Source: SG8-41 sp963699525 (GTDB lineage Bacteria > Pseudomonadota > Gammaproteobacteria > Burkholderiales > SG8-41). From it: a DNA stretch of 64,000 nt. The stretch lies in assembly GCA_963699525.1 (NCBI GenBank), contig CAVOUI010000012.1, forward strand, positions 62,001-126,000, in the 5' to 3' direction. Made by a program: the position numbers and the translations under genes. Of the stretch, positions 17,266 through 23,313 are shown piece after piece. How positions within the stretch are numbered: position 1 is the first letter of the stretch; every line of letters begins with the position of its first letter. The notes below the pieces were generated by a model, which saw only the letters and a program-made list of their open reading frames with translations, was not told the origin of the DNA and made no database searches.

Positions 17266-18411
17266 TCATCGGATCTTCACCAGATCCTTGAGCACCGCGT
17301 CGAGGCCGCCGAATACCGAGATCTTGTCGATCTTCTCGGTGACCTTCTCCAGCGTCTCCAGCTCCTTCAGCCGCAGCGCGGTCGGGTTGTCTTCCATCAC
17401 TCGCGCGGTGTTCAGCAGCGAGCGGGTCGCAGCGGTTTCTTCGCGACGGCGAATGACGTTCGCCAGCGCGATCTTCTCCGCCTCCACCACCTTCGCCAGG
17501 ATCACCTTCATTTCACCCGGCAGGATGATGTCCTTTACGCCGACCGAGTCGACTTCCAGGCCGAAGCCTTCGACACGGCGCTTGATGTGCTCTGCCACGA
17601 CCTGGTCGACCTGGACCTTGTTCTCCAGCAGCTCGTCCAGGGTGCGGGTGCCGATCGCAGCGCGCAGGCCGAACTGGAGCTCCTTGTACAGGTAGTCCAC
17701 CGGCTTGGCCTGCTTGGCGAAGGCCTCACGCACGTCGGTCACGCGGTAGCCTGCGTTCAGGTTCACGCGCAGCGGCACCTTGTCCTTGGTCAGGATCTCC
17801 TGGCCCGCCACTTCGATTACCTGGAGGCGCAGATCGACGAACTCGACGCGCACGTCGCGGCCGAAGCGGAAGTACGCCCGCAGGCCGGCATCCAGCACGT
17901 CGACCAGCTTGCCGTCGACGTAGAGGACGCCCGCGTGGAACTGCGGCACCTGCACGCCGTACACGCCCTCGGCGCCCTTCACCAGCGCCTTGAAGCCGGT
18001 GCCGGTGAACGCGACGAGCTGCGGGACGAGCTTGGCGCCGACCTCGAAGTCCTTCTCGATGTCGATGCGCTCGAAGCGCAGGTCGATGTAGCCCTTGAAG
18101 TACAGGCGGCGGGTGTTCGGCGCCAGCACTTCGGCGAGCACGCCGTTCTCGAAGCGCAGGCCGACTTCCGCCGGGCCCAGCGCCACGACGTGGAACTCGC
18201 GCTCCACGATCGCCGGCTCGGCCTTCACCAGGTACTCCGCCAGGCGGTGCTCGAAACGCGGCTCGGCGAGCGCGAACTTCTCCGCGGTCAGCCGCTGCAG
18301 CGGGTCGAAGCGCAGGTGCTCGCCCGGGCCCAGGATCTCGACGAAGTCGCCGTGGTCGAACAGGAGCGCGCGTTCGTCCTTCTTCACATGAAACTTCTGA
18401 AACAGCATCAT
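17266..18411 (-). CDS. Slipin family protein (SPFH/band-7), tRNA-array associated
   Basis: A 381-residue SPFH/band-7 protein. It starts MMLFQKFHVKKDERALLFDHG and has no N-terminal membrane hairpin, unlike membrane stomatins. The SPFH core covers about residues 100-290 (DIILPGEMK near the end), followed by a coiled-coil-like helix (VVEAEKIALANVIRRREETAATRSLL). Published comparative genomics of RNA-repair systems has linked SPFH proteins to tRNA-like RNAs as possible scaffolds. Here the gene lies on the same strand and downstream of an array of 17 tRNA-like genes. No RtcB, RtcA or RtcR gene is in the window. The ribosome site is AAGGAG upstream of tandem ATG codons. Confidence 0.88.
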   Translation of the reverse strand: MMLFQKFHVKKDERALLFDHGDFVEILGPGEHLRFDPLQRLTAEKFALAEPRFEHRLAEYLVKAEPAIVEREFHVVALGPAEVGLRFENGVLAEVLAPNTRRLYFKGYIDLRFERIDIEKDFEVGAKLVPQLVAFTGTGFKALVKGAEGVYGVQVPQFHAGVLYVDGKLVDVLDAGLRAYFRFGRDVRVEFVDLRLQVIEVAGQEILTKDKVPLRVNLNAGYRVTDVREAFAKQAKPVDYLYKELQFGLRAAIGTRTLDELLENKVQVDQVVAEHIKRRVEGFGLEVDSVGVKDIILPGEMKVILAKVVEAEKIALANVIRRREETAATRSLLNTARVMEDNPTALRLKELETLEKVTEKIDKISVFGGLDAVLKDLVKIR

Positions 18412-18820
18412 TTTCGTTCTCCTTTCCTTGTCTAAAACACATCGTTGCGATCAAGCGCAGCACGTCGGCTTCGCGCTCGGTCAGGCGTACGGTCTGGTCC
18501 ACGACATCCTCCTTCACCACTACCGCTGTTCACTCCGCTTTTCCTTTCGCCCACCGCCTCGTCAACAAAAACGGGAATCCGGCCTCCCGAACGCCCGGCG
18601 GGCTCCGCCGCGCGCGCGAGGGAAGACAGCCGCGCCTTGCGCCCCGCTCATCCCGCCCGTTGCTCCGGACGGGGTGCGCCGGCTCGCTCGGCTGTTGCCG
18701 CTTCGCCCGCGAGCGCCGCACGGCGCTCTCGGTCTGGCGCCCGGTGCCTGCACGGCGGTGCTCTGCCGCGCATGCTGAAGCCGGCCCCGGTACTACGGTT
18801 AAAGGCACTTGCGATGCCCT
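18412..18820. other. Gap between slipin gene and tRNA array
   Basis: I see no convincing gene here. A short minus-strand frame starting near 18520 reads VRLTEREADVLRLIA, like the first helix of a LuxR-type HTH, but then runs into the slipin gene out of frame. It may be a remnant of a regulator or the slipin leader. The rest (18540-18780) is very GC-rich with no recognisable coding pattern. Confidence 0.4.
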
Positions 18821-18821
18821 T
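18801..18821 (-). terminator. Hairpin after the last tRNA-like gene
   Basis: On the minus strand AAGGGCA and TGCCTTT form a 7-bp stem with a 7-base loop directly after the Thr(TGT) tRNA. No good T-tract follows, so it may be a processing or weak termination signal. Confidence 0.3.
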
Positions 18822-18890
18822 AGTTGGAGCGGGAGTCGAACCCGCGACTCGTCGATTACAAGTCGACTGCTCTACCTACTGAGCTATCCA
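18821..18890 (-). tRNA. tRNA-Thr(TGT)-like, 5' acceptor incomplete
   Basis: D-arm GCTC/GAGC, anticodon loop CTTGTAA between GTCGA and TCGAC (anticodon TGT), and T-arm GCGGG/CCCGC with TTCGACT. The 3' acceptor strand is TCCAACT, but only four 5' bases (TGGA) can pair, because the three bases before are the encoded CCA of the preceding tRNA. No CCA is encoded. The gene therefore overlaps or has lost its first three bases. Confidence 0.7.
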
Positions 18891-18963
18891 TGGCGACGGA
18901 TATGGGAGTCGAACCCATGACCTCGGTCGTCCGGACCGCGCTCTACCGCTGAGCTAATCCGTC
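18891..18963 (-). tRNA. tRNA-like, anticodon GGA (Ser type) without long variable arm
   Basis: A 73-nt gene with a perfect acceptor (GACGGAT/ATCCGTC), G discriminator and encoded CCA. The anticodon arm is odd: read as a 7-base loop CCGGACG it gives GGA with C instead of T at position 33, and it can instead close into a 5-bp stem with a 5-base loop. A true Ser tRNA needs a long variable arm; here it is only about five bases. Identity is uncertain. Confidence 0.6.
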
Positions 18964-19094
18964 CAACATCCGCCGCTCCCGCGCCGCGGTACACGCCAAG
19001 CCGATGTTTCAGGCCGAGCGCGCCAGGGAGGACTCACGAGCCTCGCCCGCTGCGATGTTTCGCGTTCACGACGAATTCTGTGCAGGGATGTGGC

Positions 19095-19169
19095 TGGGGT
19101 GATCCGCCGGATTCGCACCGGCACTCCCGGAGTCACGGTCCGGTGTGCTGCTGTTACACCAGGATCTCC
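19095..19169 (-). tRNA. tRNA-His(GTG)
   Basis: Anticodon loop CCGTGAC between CCGGA and TCCGG. The acceptor GAGATCC/GGATCAC has one mismatch. An encoded G lies at position -1 opposite discriminator C73, the His identity pair. CCA is encoded. The D-arm (GTGT/GCAC) and T-loop (TGCGAAT) are unusual. Confidence 0.8.
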
Positions 19170-19175
19170 GTTGTC

Positions 19176-19251
19176 TGGCTGTCCAGGCAGGCTTCGAACC
19201 TGCACGCCTCGCGTTAACAGCGCGCCGCTCTACCGGTTGAGCTACTGGACA
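19176..19251 (-). tRNA. tRNA-Asn(GTT)
   Basis: Perfect acceptor TGTCCAG/CTGGACA, G discriminator and encoded CCA. The anticodon loop is CTGTTAA. The T-arm is GCAGG/CCTGC with TTCGAAG. Six bases separate it from the His gene. Confidence 0.88.
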
Positions 19252-19256
19252 AAAGC

Positions 19257-19331
19257 TGGTACCGGCCCACGGAATTGAACCGCGCGTCGCCCGCTTATCG
19301 GGCGGGTGCTCTGCCGTTGAGCTAGACCGGC
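19257..19331 (-). tRNA. tRNA-Ile(GAT)
   Basis: Acceptor GCCGGTC/GGCCGGT (two G-T wobbles), A discriminator and encoded CCA. The anticodon loop is CCGATAA between CCCGC and GCGGG. Confidence 0.88.
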
Positions 19332-19339
19332 GAAACGGG

Positions 19340-19411
19340 CGAGGGCGCCTGGATTCGAACCAGGGACATCCGGCTTCAGAGGCCGGCGTTCTACCGCTGA
19401 ACTACGCCCCG
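19340..19411 (-). tRNA. tRNA-Gln(CTG)
   Basis: Anticodon loop CTCTGAA between CCGGC and GCCGG. The T-arm is CCTGG/CCAGG with TTCGAAT. The acceptor GGGGCG/CGCCCT pairs with one terminal mismatch. No CCA is encoded, unlike most of the array. Confidence 0.82.
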
Positions 19412-19415
19412 ATAC

Positions 19416-19491
19416 TGGCGCTTCCCCTCCGTTACGATCGGAGCTCTCCGGCTCTTCAGGCCGGCGCTGTCACCAGATCAGCTAGAGAAGC
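19416..19491 (-). tRNA. tRNA-Phe(GAA)
   Basis: Acceptor GCTTCTC/GGGAAGC pairs fully with wobble. The anticodon loop is CTGAAGA between CCGGC and GCCGG. The T-arm is CTCCG/CGGAG with an unusual loop ATCGTAA. G discriminator and encoded CCA. Confidence 0.8.
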
Positions 19492-19497
19492 CTGTGT

Positions 19498-19575
19498 TGG
19501 TGCCCCGGGCGTCGATTCGAACGCGCGTCCTCCTGCGTACTAGGCAGGCGCTCTTCCGGCTGAGCTACGCGGGGC
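19498..19575 (-). tRNA. tRNA-Thr(AGT), imperfect T-stem
   Basis: Anticodon loop CTAGTAC between CCTGC and GCAGG gives AGT, a rare A34 Thr anticodon in bacteria. The T-stem is GCGCG against CGACG; removing one A makes it perfect, and removing one C in the 5' acceptor likewise makes GCCCCGG/CCGGGGC. CCA is encoded. Only one base separates it from the Met gene. Confidence 0.72.
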
Positions 19576-19576
19576 G

Positions 19577-19653
19577 TGGTGGTTCCGCTTCGATTCGAAC
19601 GAAGGATTCCCGGGTTATGAGCCCGGTGCTTTGAGCCGCTAAGCTACGGAACC
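19577..19653 (-). tRNA. tRNA-Met(CAT)
   Basis: Perfect acceptor GGTTCCG/CGGAACC, A discriminator and encoded CCA. The anticodon stem-loop CCGGG-CTCATAA-CCCGG has the three G-C pairs typical of initiator tRNA. The paired first base and the D-arm are elongator-like. Elongator is the likelier class. Confidence 0.85.
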
Positions 19654-19660
19654 TCGTGTC

Positions 19661-19736
19661 TGGTACTCGGTGATGGTCTCGAACCATCGACCTCCTGTTT
19701 GTAAGACAGGCGCTCTGCCTTCTGAGCTAACCGAGC
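19661..19736 (-). tRNA. tRNA-Val(TAC)
   Basis: Acceptor GCTCGGT/ACCGAGT, anticodon loop CTTACAA between CCTGT and ACAGG, T-arm GATGG/CCATC, A discriminator and encoded CCA. It starts one base after the CCA of the Lys gene. Confidence 0.9.
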
Positions 19737-19737
19737 A

Positions 19738-19959
19738 TGGTCGGCGCGGCAGGAGTTGAACCTGGCCCGCGGAGGGCGGAGCAGTGCCTGCGCCCCTTGG
19801 CGTAGGTGCGACCCCGTAGCGGGCCGAGCGCGCCGGTTTCATTCCGCGGGCCTATGCACGCCTTTGCGGTCGCATCCCCATGAATGGGGCCCCTGCTCCA
19901 CGCTCCGGCGCGCCTTTCTGATTAAGAGTCAGCTACTCTGCCTGTTGAGTTACGCGCCG
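19738..19959 (-). tRNA. tRNA-Lys(CTT) interrupted by a ~146-nt structured insertion
   Basis: The 5' part has the acceptor CGGCGCG, D-arm ACTC/GAGT and anticodon loop CTCTTAA (CTT). The 3' part has T-arm CCAGG-TTCAACT-CCTGC, acceptor CGCGCCG, A discriminator and CCA. The two acceptor strands pair over all seven bases. Between anticodon stem and T-arm lie 151 nt (19766-19916) instead of about five. This insert has a 9-bp closing stem (19893-19901 with 19776-19784). Inside it two helices interleave: 19868-19874 with 19807-19813, and 19851-19862 with 19799-19806, a possible pseudoknot. A copy of CGCGCCG also follows the anticodon arm. Confidence 0.7.
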
Positions 19960-19967
19960 TGAAATCG

Positions 19968-20043
19968 TGGCGACGCTGGCGGGAGTCGAACCCGCGGCTT
20001 CTCGCTCGACAGGCGAGCACTCTGGCCGCTGAGTTACAGCGTC
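19968..20043 (-). tRNA. tRNA-Asp(GTC)
   Basis: Perfect acceptor GACGCTG/CAGCGTC, anticodon loop CTGTCGA between CTCGC and GCGAG, T-arm GCGGG/CCCGC, G discriminator and encoded CCA. Confidence 0.9.
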
Positions 20044-20052
20044 GTTCGAAAA

Positions 20053-20131
20053 TGGCGCCCCCGGAAGGATTTGAACCCTCGACCTCGCGGGCCGTGACCG
20101 CGCGCTCTGCGATTCCCTGAGCTACGGGGGC
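20053..20131 (-). tRNA. tRNA-Arg(ACG)
   Basis: Perfect acceptor GCCCCCG/CGGGGGC, anticodon loop TCACGGC between CGCGG and CCGCG, G discriminator and encoded CCA. The D-loop is long (AGGGAATCGCA), making the gene 79 nt. Confidence 0.87.
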
Positions 20132-20137
20132 AATTGT

Positions 20138-20214
20138 TGGTCTCGCCGGCAGGATTCGAACCTGCGGCCTCCCCGTCCCGAACGGGGCGCGCTGACCTGC
20201 TGCGCTACAGCGAG
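20138..20214 (-). tRNA. tRNA-Pro(CGG)
   Basis: Acceptor CTCGCTG/CGGCGAG, the Pro-type TAGCGC start of the D-arm, anticodon loop TTCGGGA between CCCCG and CGGGG, T-arm GCAGG/CCTGC, A discriminator and encoded CCA. Confidence 0.9.
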
Positions 20215-20217
20215 AAA

Positions 20218-20289
20218 TGTTCCCGGCCGGAATTGAACCGGCATCTGCGGCTTGAAAGGCCGCCGTCCTCACCATTAGACGAAGGGAAC
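20218..20289 (-). tRNA. tRNA-Glu(TTC)
   Basis: Acceptor GTTCCCT/CGGGAAC (one mismatch), the Glu-type TTCGTCTA start, anticodon loop CTTTCAA between GCGGC and GCCGC, T-arm GCCGG/CCGGC. No CCA is encoded. Confidence 0.87.
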
Positions 20290-20293
20290 CCTT

Positions 20294-20367
20294 TGGGGCG
20301 GGCAGCGAGGATCGAACTCGCATCTCGACGCTGGCAACGTCGCGCTCTACCGTTGAGCCATGTCCGC
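20294..20367 (-). tRNA. tRNA-Gly(GCC)
   Basis: Acceptor GCGGACA/TGCCCGC (six of seven pairs), D-arm GCTC/GAGC, anticodon loop TTGCCAG between CGACG and CGTCG, T-arm GCGAG/CTCGC, C discriminator and encoded CCA. Confidence 0.87.
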
Positions 20368-20463
20368 CCGGTATTGGCCACATCCCAAGTTGTAAAAGAA
20401 CATTCCGCTTCATCCGGTCGCTATGCCGGAGCGGGACGGAAGCGCTTTGCTCCCGTCGAAATC

Positions 20464-20540
20464 TGGTGCCCCACCCGGGATTCGAACCCGGAGATCCATG
20501 TTTCTGAAACATGCGCGTATGCCGATTCCGCCAGCGGGGC
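20464..20540 (-). tRNA. tRNA-Leu(CAG) without long variable arm
   Basis: Acceptor GCCCCGC/GTGGGGC, the Leu-type TGGCGGAAT start of the D-arm, anticodon loop TTCAGAA between CATGT and ACATG, T-arm CCGGG/CCCGG, A discriminator and CCA. The variable region is only about five bases, whereas a normal Leu tRNA has a long extra arm. It is the first gene of the array. Confidence 0.8.
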
Positions 20541-20585
20541 TTAAAAAACAAAAAGCCCGGGGACCTTTCGGTGCAACCCGGGCTT
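20541..20585 (-). terminator. Terminator hairpin directly upstream of the tRNA array
   Basis: On the minus strand GCCCGGG/CCCGGGC (20577-20583 with 20555-20561) is followed by TTTTTGTTTTTT. The T-tract ends at the first base of the Leu tRNA, leaving no room for a promoter between. On the plus strand the same hairpin is followed by only four T residues. Confidence 0.75.
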
Positions 20586-20831
20586 TTGGAAGAAGCGGAC
20601 GTGGTACGCGTCACGCGTCTCCGGCAGCACGGGTCGTACGGGCGCCTTCCTGCCGCGATTGCGCAAGCAACCGTGGGTCGTCGGACGCCTGGGGGTGCAC
20701 AGGCACATGCCCCAGCGAGGCCCTTTGGGTAAGGCAATCTGTCAATCCTGCAAGTCGCATTTCAATCCCATCCGTGTTGAAGTTCGTTCGTGCCCGTGTA
20801 ACGCACTGCTACCAAACGCGTTGACACCCTG
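20586..20831. other. Unassigned spacer between two terminators
   Basis: About 245 bp without a convincing gene, lying between two minus-strand terminator hairpins. A minus-strand TTGACA near 20741-20746 has no good -10 partner. The stretch could hold the promoter and leader of a short transcript ending at 20541-20585 or of the array itself. I find no tRNA in it. Confidence 0.4.
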
Positions 20832-20867
20832 AAAACAAAAAGCCCGGAGCGCTTGCGCGGTCCGGGC
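20832..20867 (-). terminator. Terminator of the peroxiredoxin/Bug transcription unit
   Basis: GCCCGGA/TCCGGGC (20842-20848 with 20861-20867) form a 7-bp stem followed on the minus strand by TTTTTGTTTTC. It lies downstream of the minus-strand gene ending at 21079. Confidence 0.75.
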
Positions 20868-21078
20868 CTTCGGAAAGCGGGTCTTCCGACCTCAATAGTC
20901 TCCCGAAGGCACGCGCGCGGGCCCCTCGCCGTTCTCAAGGCGATCGAGCGCCGGCTGAAAGGCGCTCGCTAGCAGGCCTGGCTGCCGTATTCCGCAAATG
21001 TTCGCTCGTAATCTCATGTTTCGCTCGATTGCAAGGGCGCGCATTCTGGACCGCTGCGTGCTTGAAGTCAAGACTTTT

Positions 21079-22065
21079 CTATTCGGCTTTCACGCCGGCG
21101 GCCTTCCAGACCTTCGTGCGCGTCGCGATCTCCTCGTGCACGAGCTTGTCGAACGCTTCCGGGGTGCTGCGCTTCACCGCCGCACCCAGGCCGGCGATGC
21201 GTTCGCGCGGTTCCGGCAGGTCGAGAACGCGGCCGGCTTCCGCGTTGAGCAGGTTGACGATCGGACGCGGTGTCCGGCCCGGCGCGAGCATTCCGTACCA
21301 TCCTTGATACTCGAAGTTGGGCAGGCCGGCTTCCGCGATGGTCGGCACGTCGGGCAGCGCCGGCGCGCGCTCGACGGTGGTCACGCCGAGCGCGAGCACC
21401 CGGCCGCTCCGGATGAGCGGCGACGCCGCGAGGACCGGCGAGAGCACGAACTGCACGCGGCCCGACATGACGTCGGTCAGCGTTTCCGGTGAGCCCCGGT
21501 AGGGCACGTGCACCGCGCCGATGCCGGCGGCGAGCTTGAACAGCTCTGCGCCGTAGTGCGGTCCGCTGCCGATCCCGGTGGAGGCGAAATTGAGCTGGCC
21601 CTTCTTCTCGCGCGCGAGCGCGATCAGCTCCTTGACCGACTTCACTCCGAGAGAGGGCCCGACCACCAGCACGAGCGGCGTCGTCGCGAACTGCGTGATG
21701 CCGGAGAAGTCCTTGATCGCGTCGAAAGGGAGCTTTCCCGCGAAGAGCGCGACGCTGCCGGCAAAGTTGGAGCCGGTCACGAGGAGCGTGTGGCCGTCGG
21801 GGGCGGCCTCGGCGACGATGCTGAAGGCGATGATCCCGCCCGCGCTCGGGCGGTTGTCGATCACCACCGGGCGGCCCCAGCGCTCCGAGAGCTTGGGGCC
21901 GACGATGCGCGCGATGATGTCGGTCGCGCTGCCGGCAGTGAACGGCACCACGATTCGAACCGGCCGGGTCGGGTAGCTAGCATCCTTGGGAGTCGCCTGA
22001 GCACCCGCTACCGCGGAAATGCCCGCGGCGGCGAGTGCCAGCAGGACATGCAGGGCCTTGCGCAT
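21079..22065 (-). CDS. Bug/TctC family tripartite tricarboxylate transporter substrate-binding protein
   Basis: A 328-residue periplasmic receptor with an N-terminal signal peptide (to about AGAQA, residue 25), YPTRPVRIVVPFTAGSATD, the hallmark DNRPSAGG near residue 70 (Ser in place of Gly/Ala), VPYRGSPETL and PTIAEAG. The ligand is unknown. It is the third gene of a minus-strand unit with a DUF1330 protein (20 bp upstream) and a peroxiredoxin, and is followed by terminator hairpins. Confidence 0.93.
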   Translation of the reverse strand: MRKALHVLLALAAAGISAVAGAQATPKDASYPTRPVRIVVPFTAGSATDIIARIVGPKLSERWGRPVVIDNRPSAGGIIAFSIVAEAAPDGHTLLVTGSNFAGSVALFAGKLPFDAIKDFSGITQFATTPLVLVVGPSLGVKSVKELIALAREKKGQLNFASTGIGSGPHYGAELFKLAAGIGAVHVPYRGSPETLTDVMSGRVQFVLSPVLAASPLIRSGRVLALGVTTVERAPALPDVPTIAEAGLPNFEYQGWYGMLAPGRTPRPIVNLLNAEAGRVLDLPEPRERIAGLGAAVKRSTPEAFDKLVHEEIATRTKVWKAAGVKAE

Positions 22066-22085
22066 GCGCTCCTCCTGTTGCGAAG

Positions 22086-22379
22086 TTACTCCACTCCGGG
22101 AACGATGCGCAGGTCACGCACCGCGCCGTCACCGAGCGCCTTCAGGGCCGCCTGGTAGCCAGGGCTGTCGTGCACGGCCATCGCCTTCTCGACGCTCTCG
22201 AACTCGATGACGACGACGCGCTCCATGGCACCGTGCTCGTACACCTTCGTCGGATTGCCGCGCACCAGGAATTTCGCGCCGGATTTCTCCATCACCGGTG
22301 CCGCCAGCTTGCGGTAGGCATCGACTTTTGCCGGGTCCTTGATGGAGCGGAACATGTTGATCCAGTAGCCCTTGGCCAT
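22086..22379 (-). CDS. DUF1330 domain-containing protein
   Basis: A 97-residue protein of the DUF1330 family, which has a dimeric alpha/beta-barrel fold. The start MAKGYWINMFRSIKDP, the central GNPTKVYEHG and the block RVVVIEFES followed by HDSPGYQ are characteristic. Biochemical role unknown. It lies 21 bp after the peroxiredoxin gene and 20 bp before the Bug gene. Confidence 0.88.
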   Translation of the reverse strand: MAKGYWINMFRSIKDPAKVDAYRKLAAPVMEKSGAKFLVRGNPTKVYEHGAMERVVVIEFESVEKAMAVHDSPGYQAALKALGDGAVRDLRIVPGVE

Positions 22380-22400
22380 GGCGATTCTCCCTGTCGTGTC

Positions 22401-23054
22401 TTACTTCGGCTGCGCCACCACGCGCAGGTAGGGCTTCAGCGTCTTGAAGCCCTGCGGATACTTCTTCTTCGCGTCCTCGTCGGAAACCGAGGTCGGGATG
22501 ATGACGTCGTCGCCCGGCTTCCAGTTGACCGGCGTCGCGACCGTGTGCTTTGCGTTGATCTGCAGCGCGTCGAGCAGCCGCAGCACCTCGTCGAAGTTGC
22601 GGCCCGCGGACATGGGATAGACCAGCATCGCCTTGACCTTCTTGTCGGGCCCGATGATGAACACCGAGCGGATCGTCGCGTTGTCCACCGCCGTACGCTT
22701 CCCGCCGCTCGCGTTGGGATGGATCATGTCGTAGAGCTTGGCCACGTGCAGGTCGGCGTCGCCGATCATCGGGTAGTTGACCGCGTGCCCCTGGGTTTCC
22801 TTGATGTCGTTGACCCAGGCCTTGTGGTCGCTCACGGGATCCACGCTCAACCCGATGATCCTGGTGTTGCGCTTGTCGAACTGCGGCTTCAAGCCGGCCA
22901 TGTAGCCCAACTCGGTGGTGCAGACGGGCGTGAAATCCTTCGGATGCGAGAACAGGATTGCCCATTTGTCCCCGATCCACTTGTGGAATTGAATCGGCCC
23001 CTCGGTGGTTTCGGCAGTGAAATCCGGTGCTTCGTCACCAATGCGTATCGCCAT
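22401..23054 (-). CDS. 1-Cys peroxiredoxin (Prx6-type)
   Basis: A 217-residue thiol peroxidase that reduces hydrogen peroxide and alkyl hydroperoxides in the cytoplasm. The peroxidatic Cys is residue 45 in PKDFTPVCTTELG. The Prx6-type length and C-terminal region (FKTLKPYLRVVAQ) fit a 1-Cys enzyme. It is the first gene of its unit. Confidence 0.92.
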   Translation of the reverse strand: MAIRIGDEAPDFTAETTEGPIQFHKWIGDKWAILFSHPKDFTPVCTTELGYMAGLKPQFDKRNTRIIGLSVDPVSDHKAWVNDIKETQGHAVNYPMIGDADLHVAKLYDMIHPNASGGKRTAVDNATIRSVFIIGPDKKVKAMLVYPMSAGRNFDEVLRLLDALQINAKHTVATPVNWKPGDDVIIPTSVSDEDAKKKYPQGFKTLKPYLRVVAQPK

Positions 23055-23313
23055 GTTCGATCTCCATAAGGTGAGTGAGGAAATTCGGCGGCATGCGACG
23101 CATGCGGCCTCTGCGTCTCCGGGTATCCGGCAGGGGGTTCGATACCGTCCTCGGCGCGGCGTTCAGTCCAGAATGGAAGGGCGATATTACTCCAGGATAA
23201 AAGCGGAGGGAGCGGGACGGAATGGGACCCCTGCAACTCGCGCCCCCGCGGGCGGCCGGAATGGTAATCTGTCTCCCCGCTCACGCGGTTTGCCGTCCTC
23301 AAGGAGGATTCTC

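Noticed and set aside
18530..18808. 92-codon minus-strand frame between slipin gene and tRNA array
   Set aside because: No ribosome site, Arg/Pro-rich composition and no homology; it overlaps the hairpin after the last tRNA.
18964..19094. Additional tRNA in the 131-bp gap of the array
   Set aside because: No T-loop consensus or acceptor pairing was found; only a repeated 9-base word (CGATGTTTC at 19002 and 19053).
19766..19916. Group I intron in the Lys tRNA
   Set aside because: The insert is shorter than usual for group I introns, does not sit in the anticodon loop, and I see no group I core sequences.
20368..20463. Additional tRNA or selenocysteine tRNA between Leu and Gly genes
   Set aside because: No T-arm, anticodon arm or long variable arm could be folded.
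20820..20826. TTGACA on the plus strand as a -35 promoter element
   Set aside because: No acceptable -10 sequence lies at the right distance and no plus-strand gene follows.
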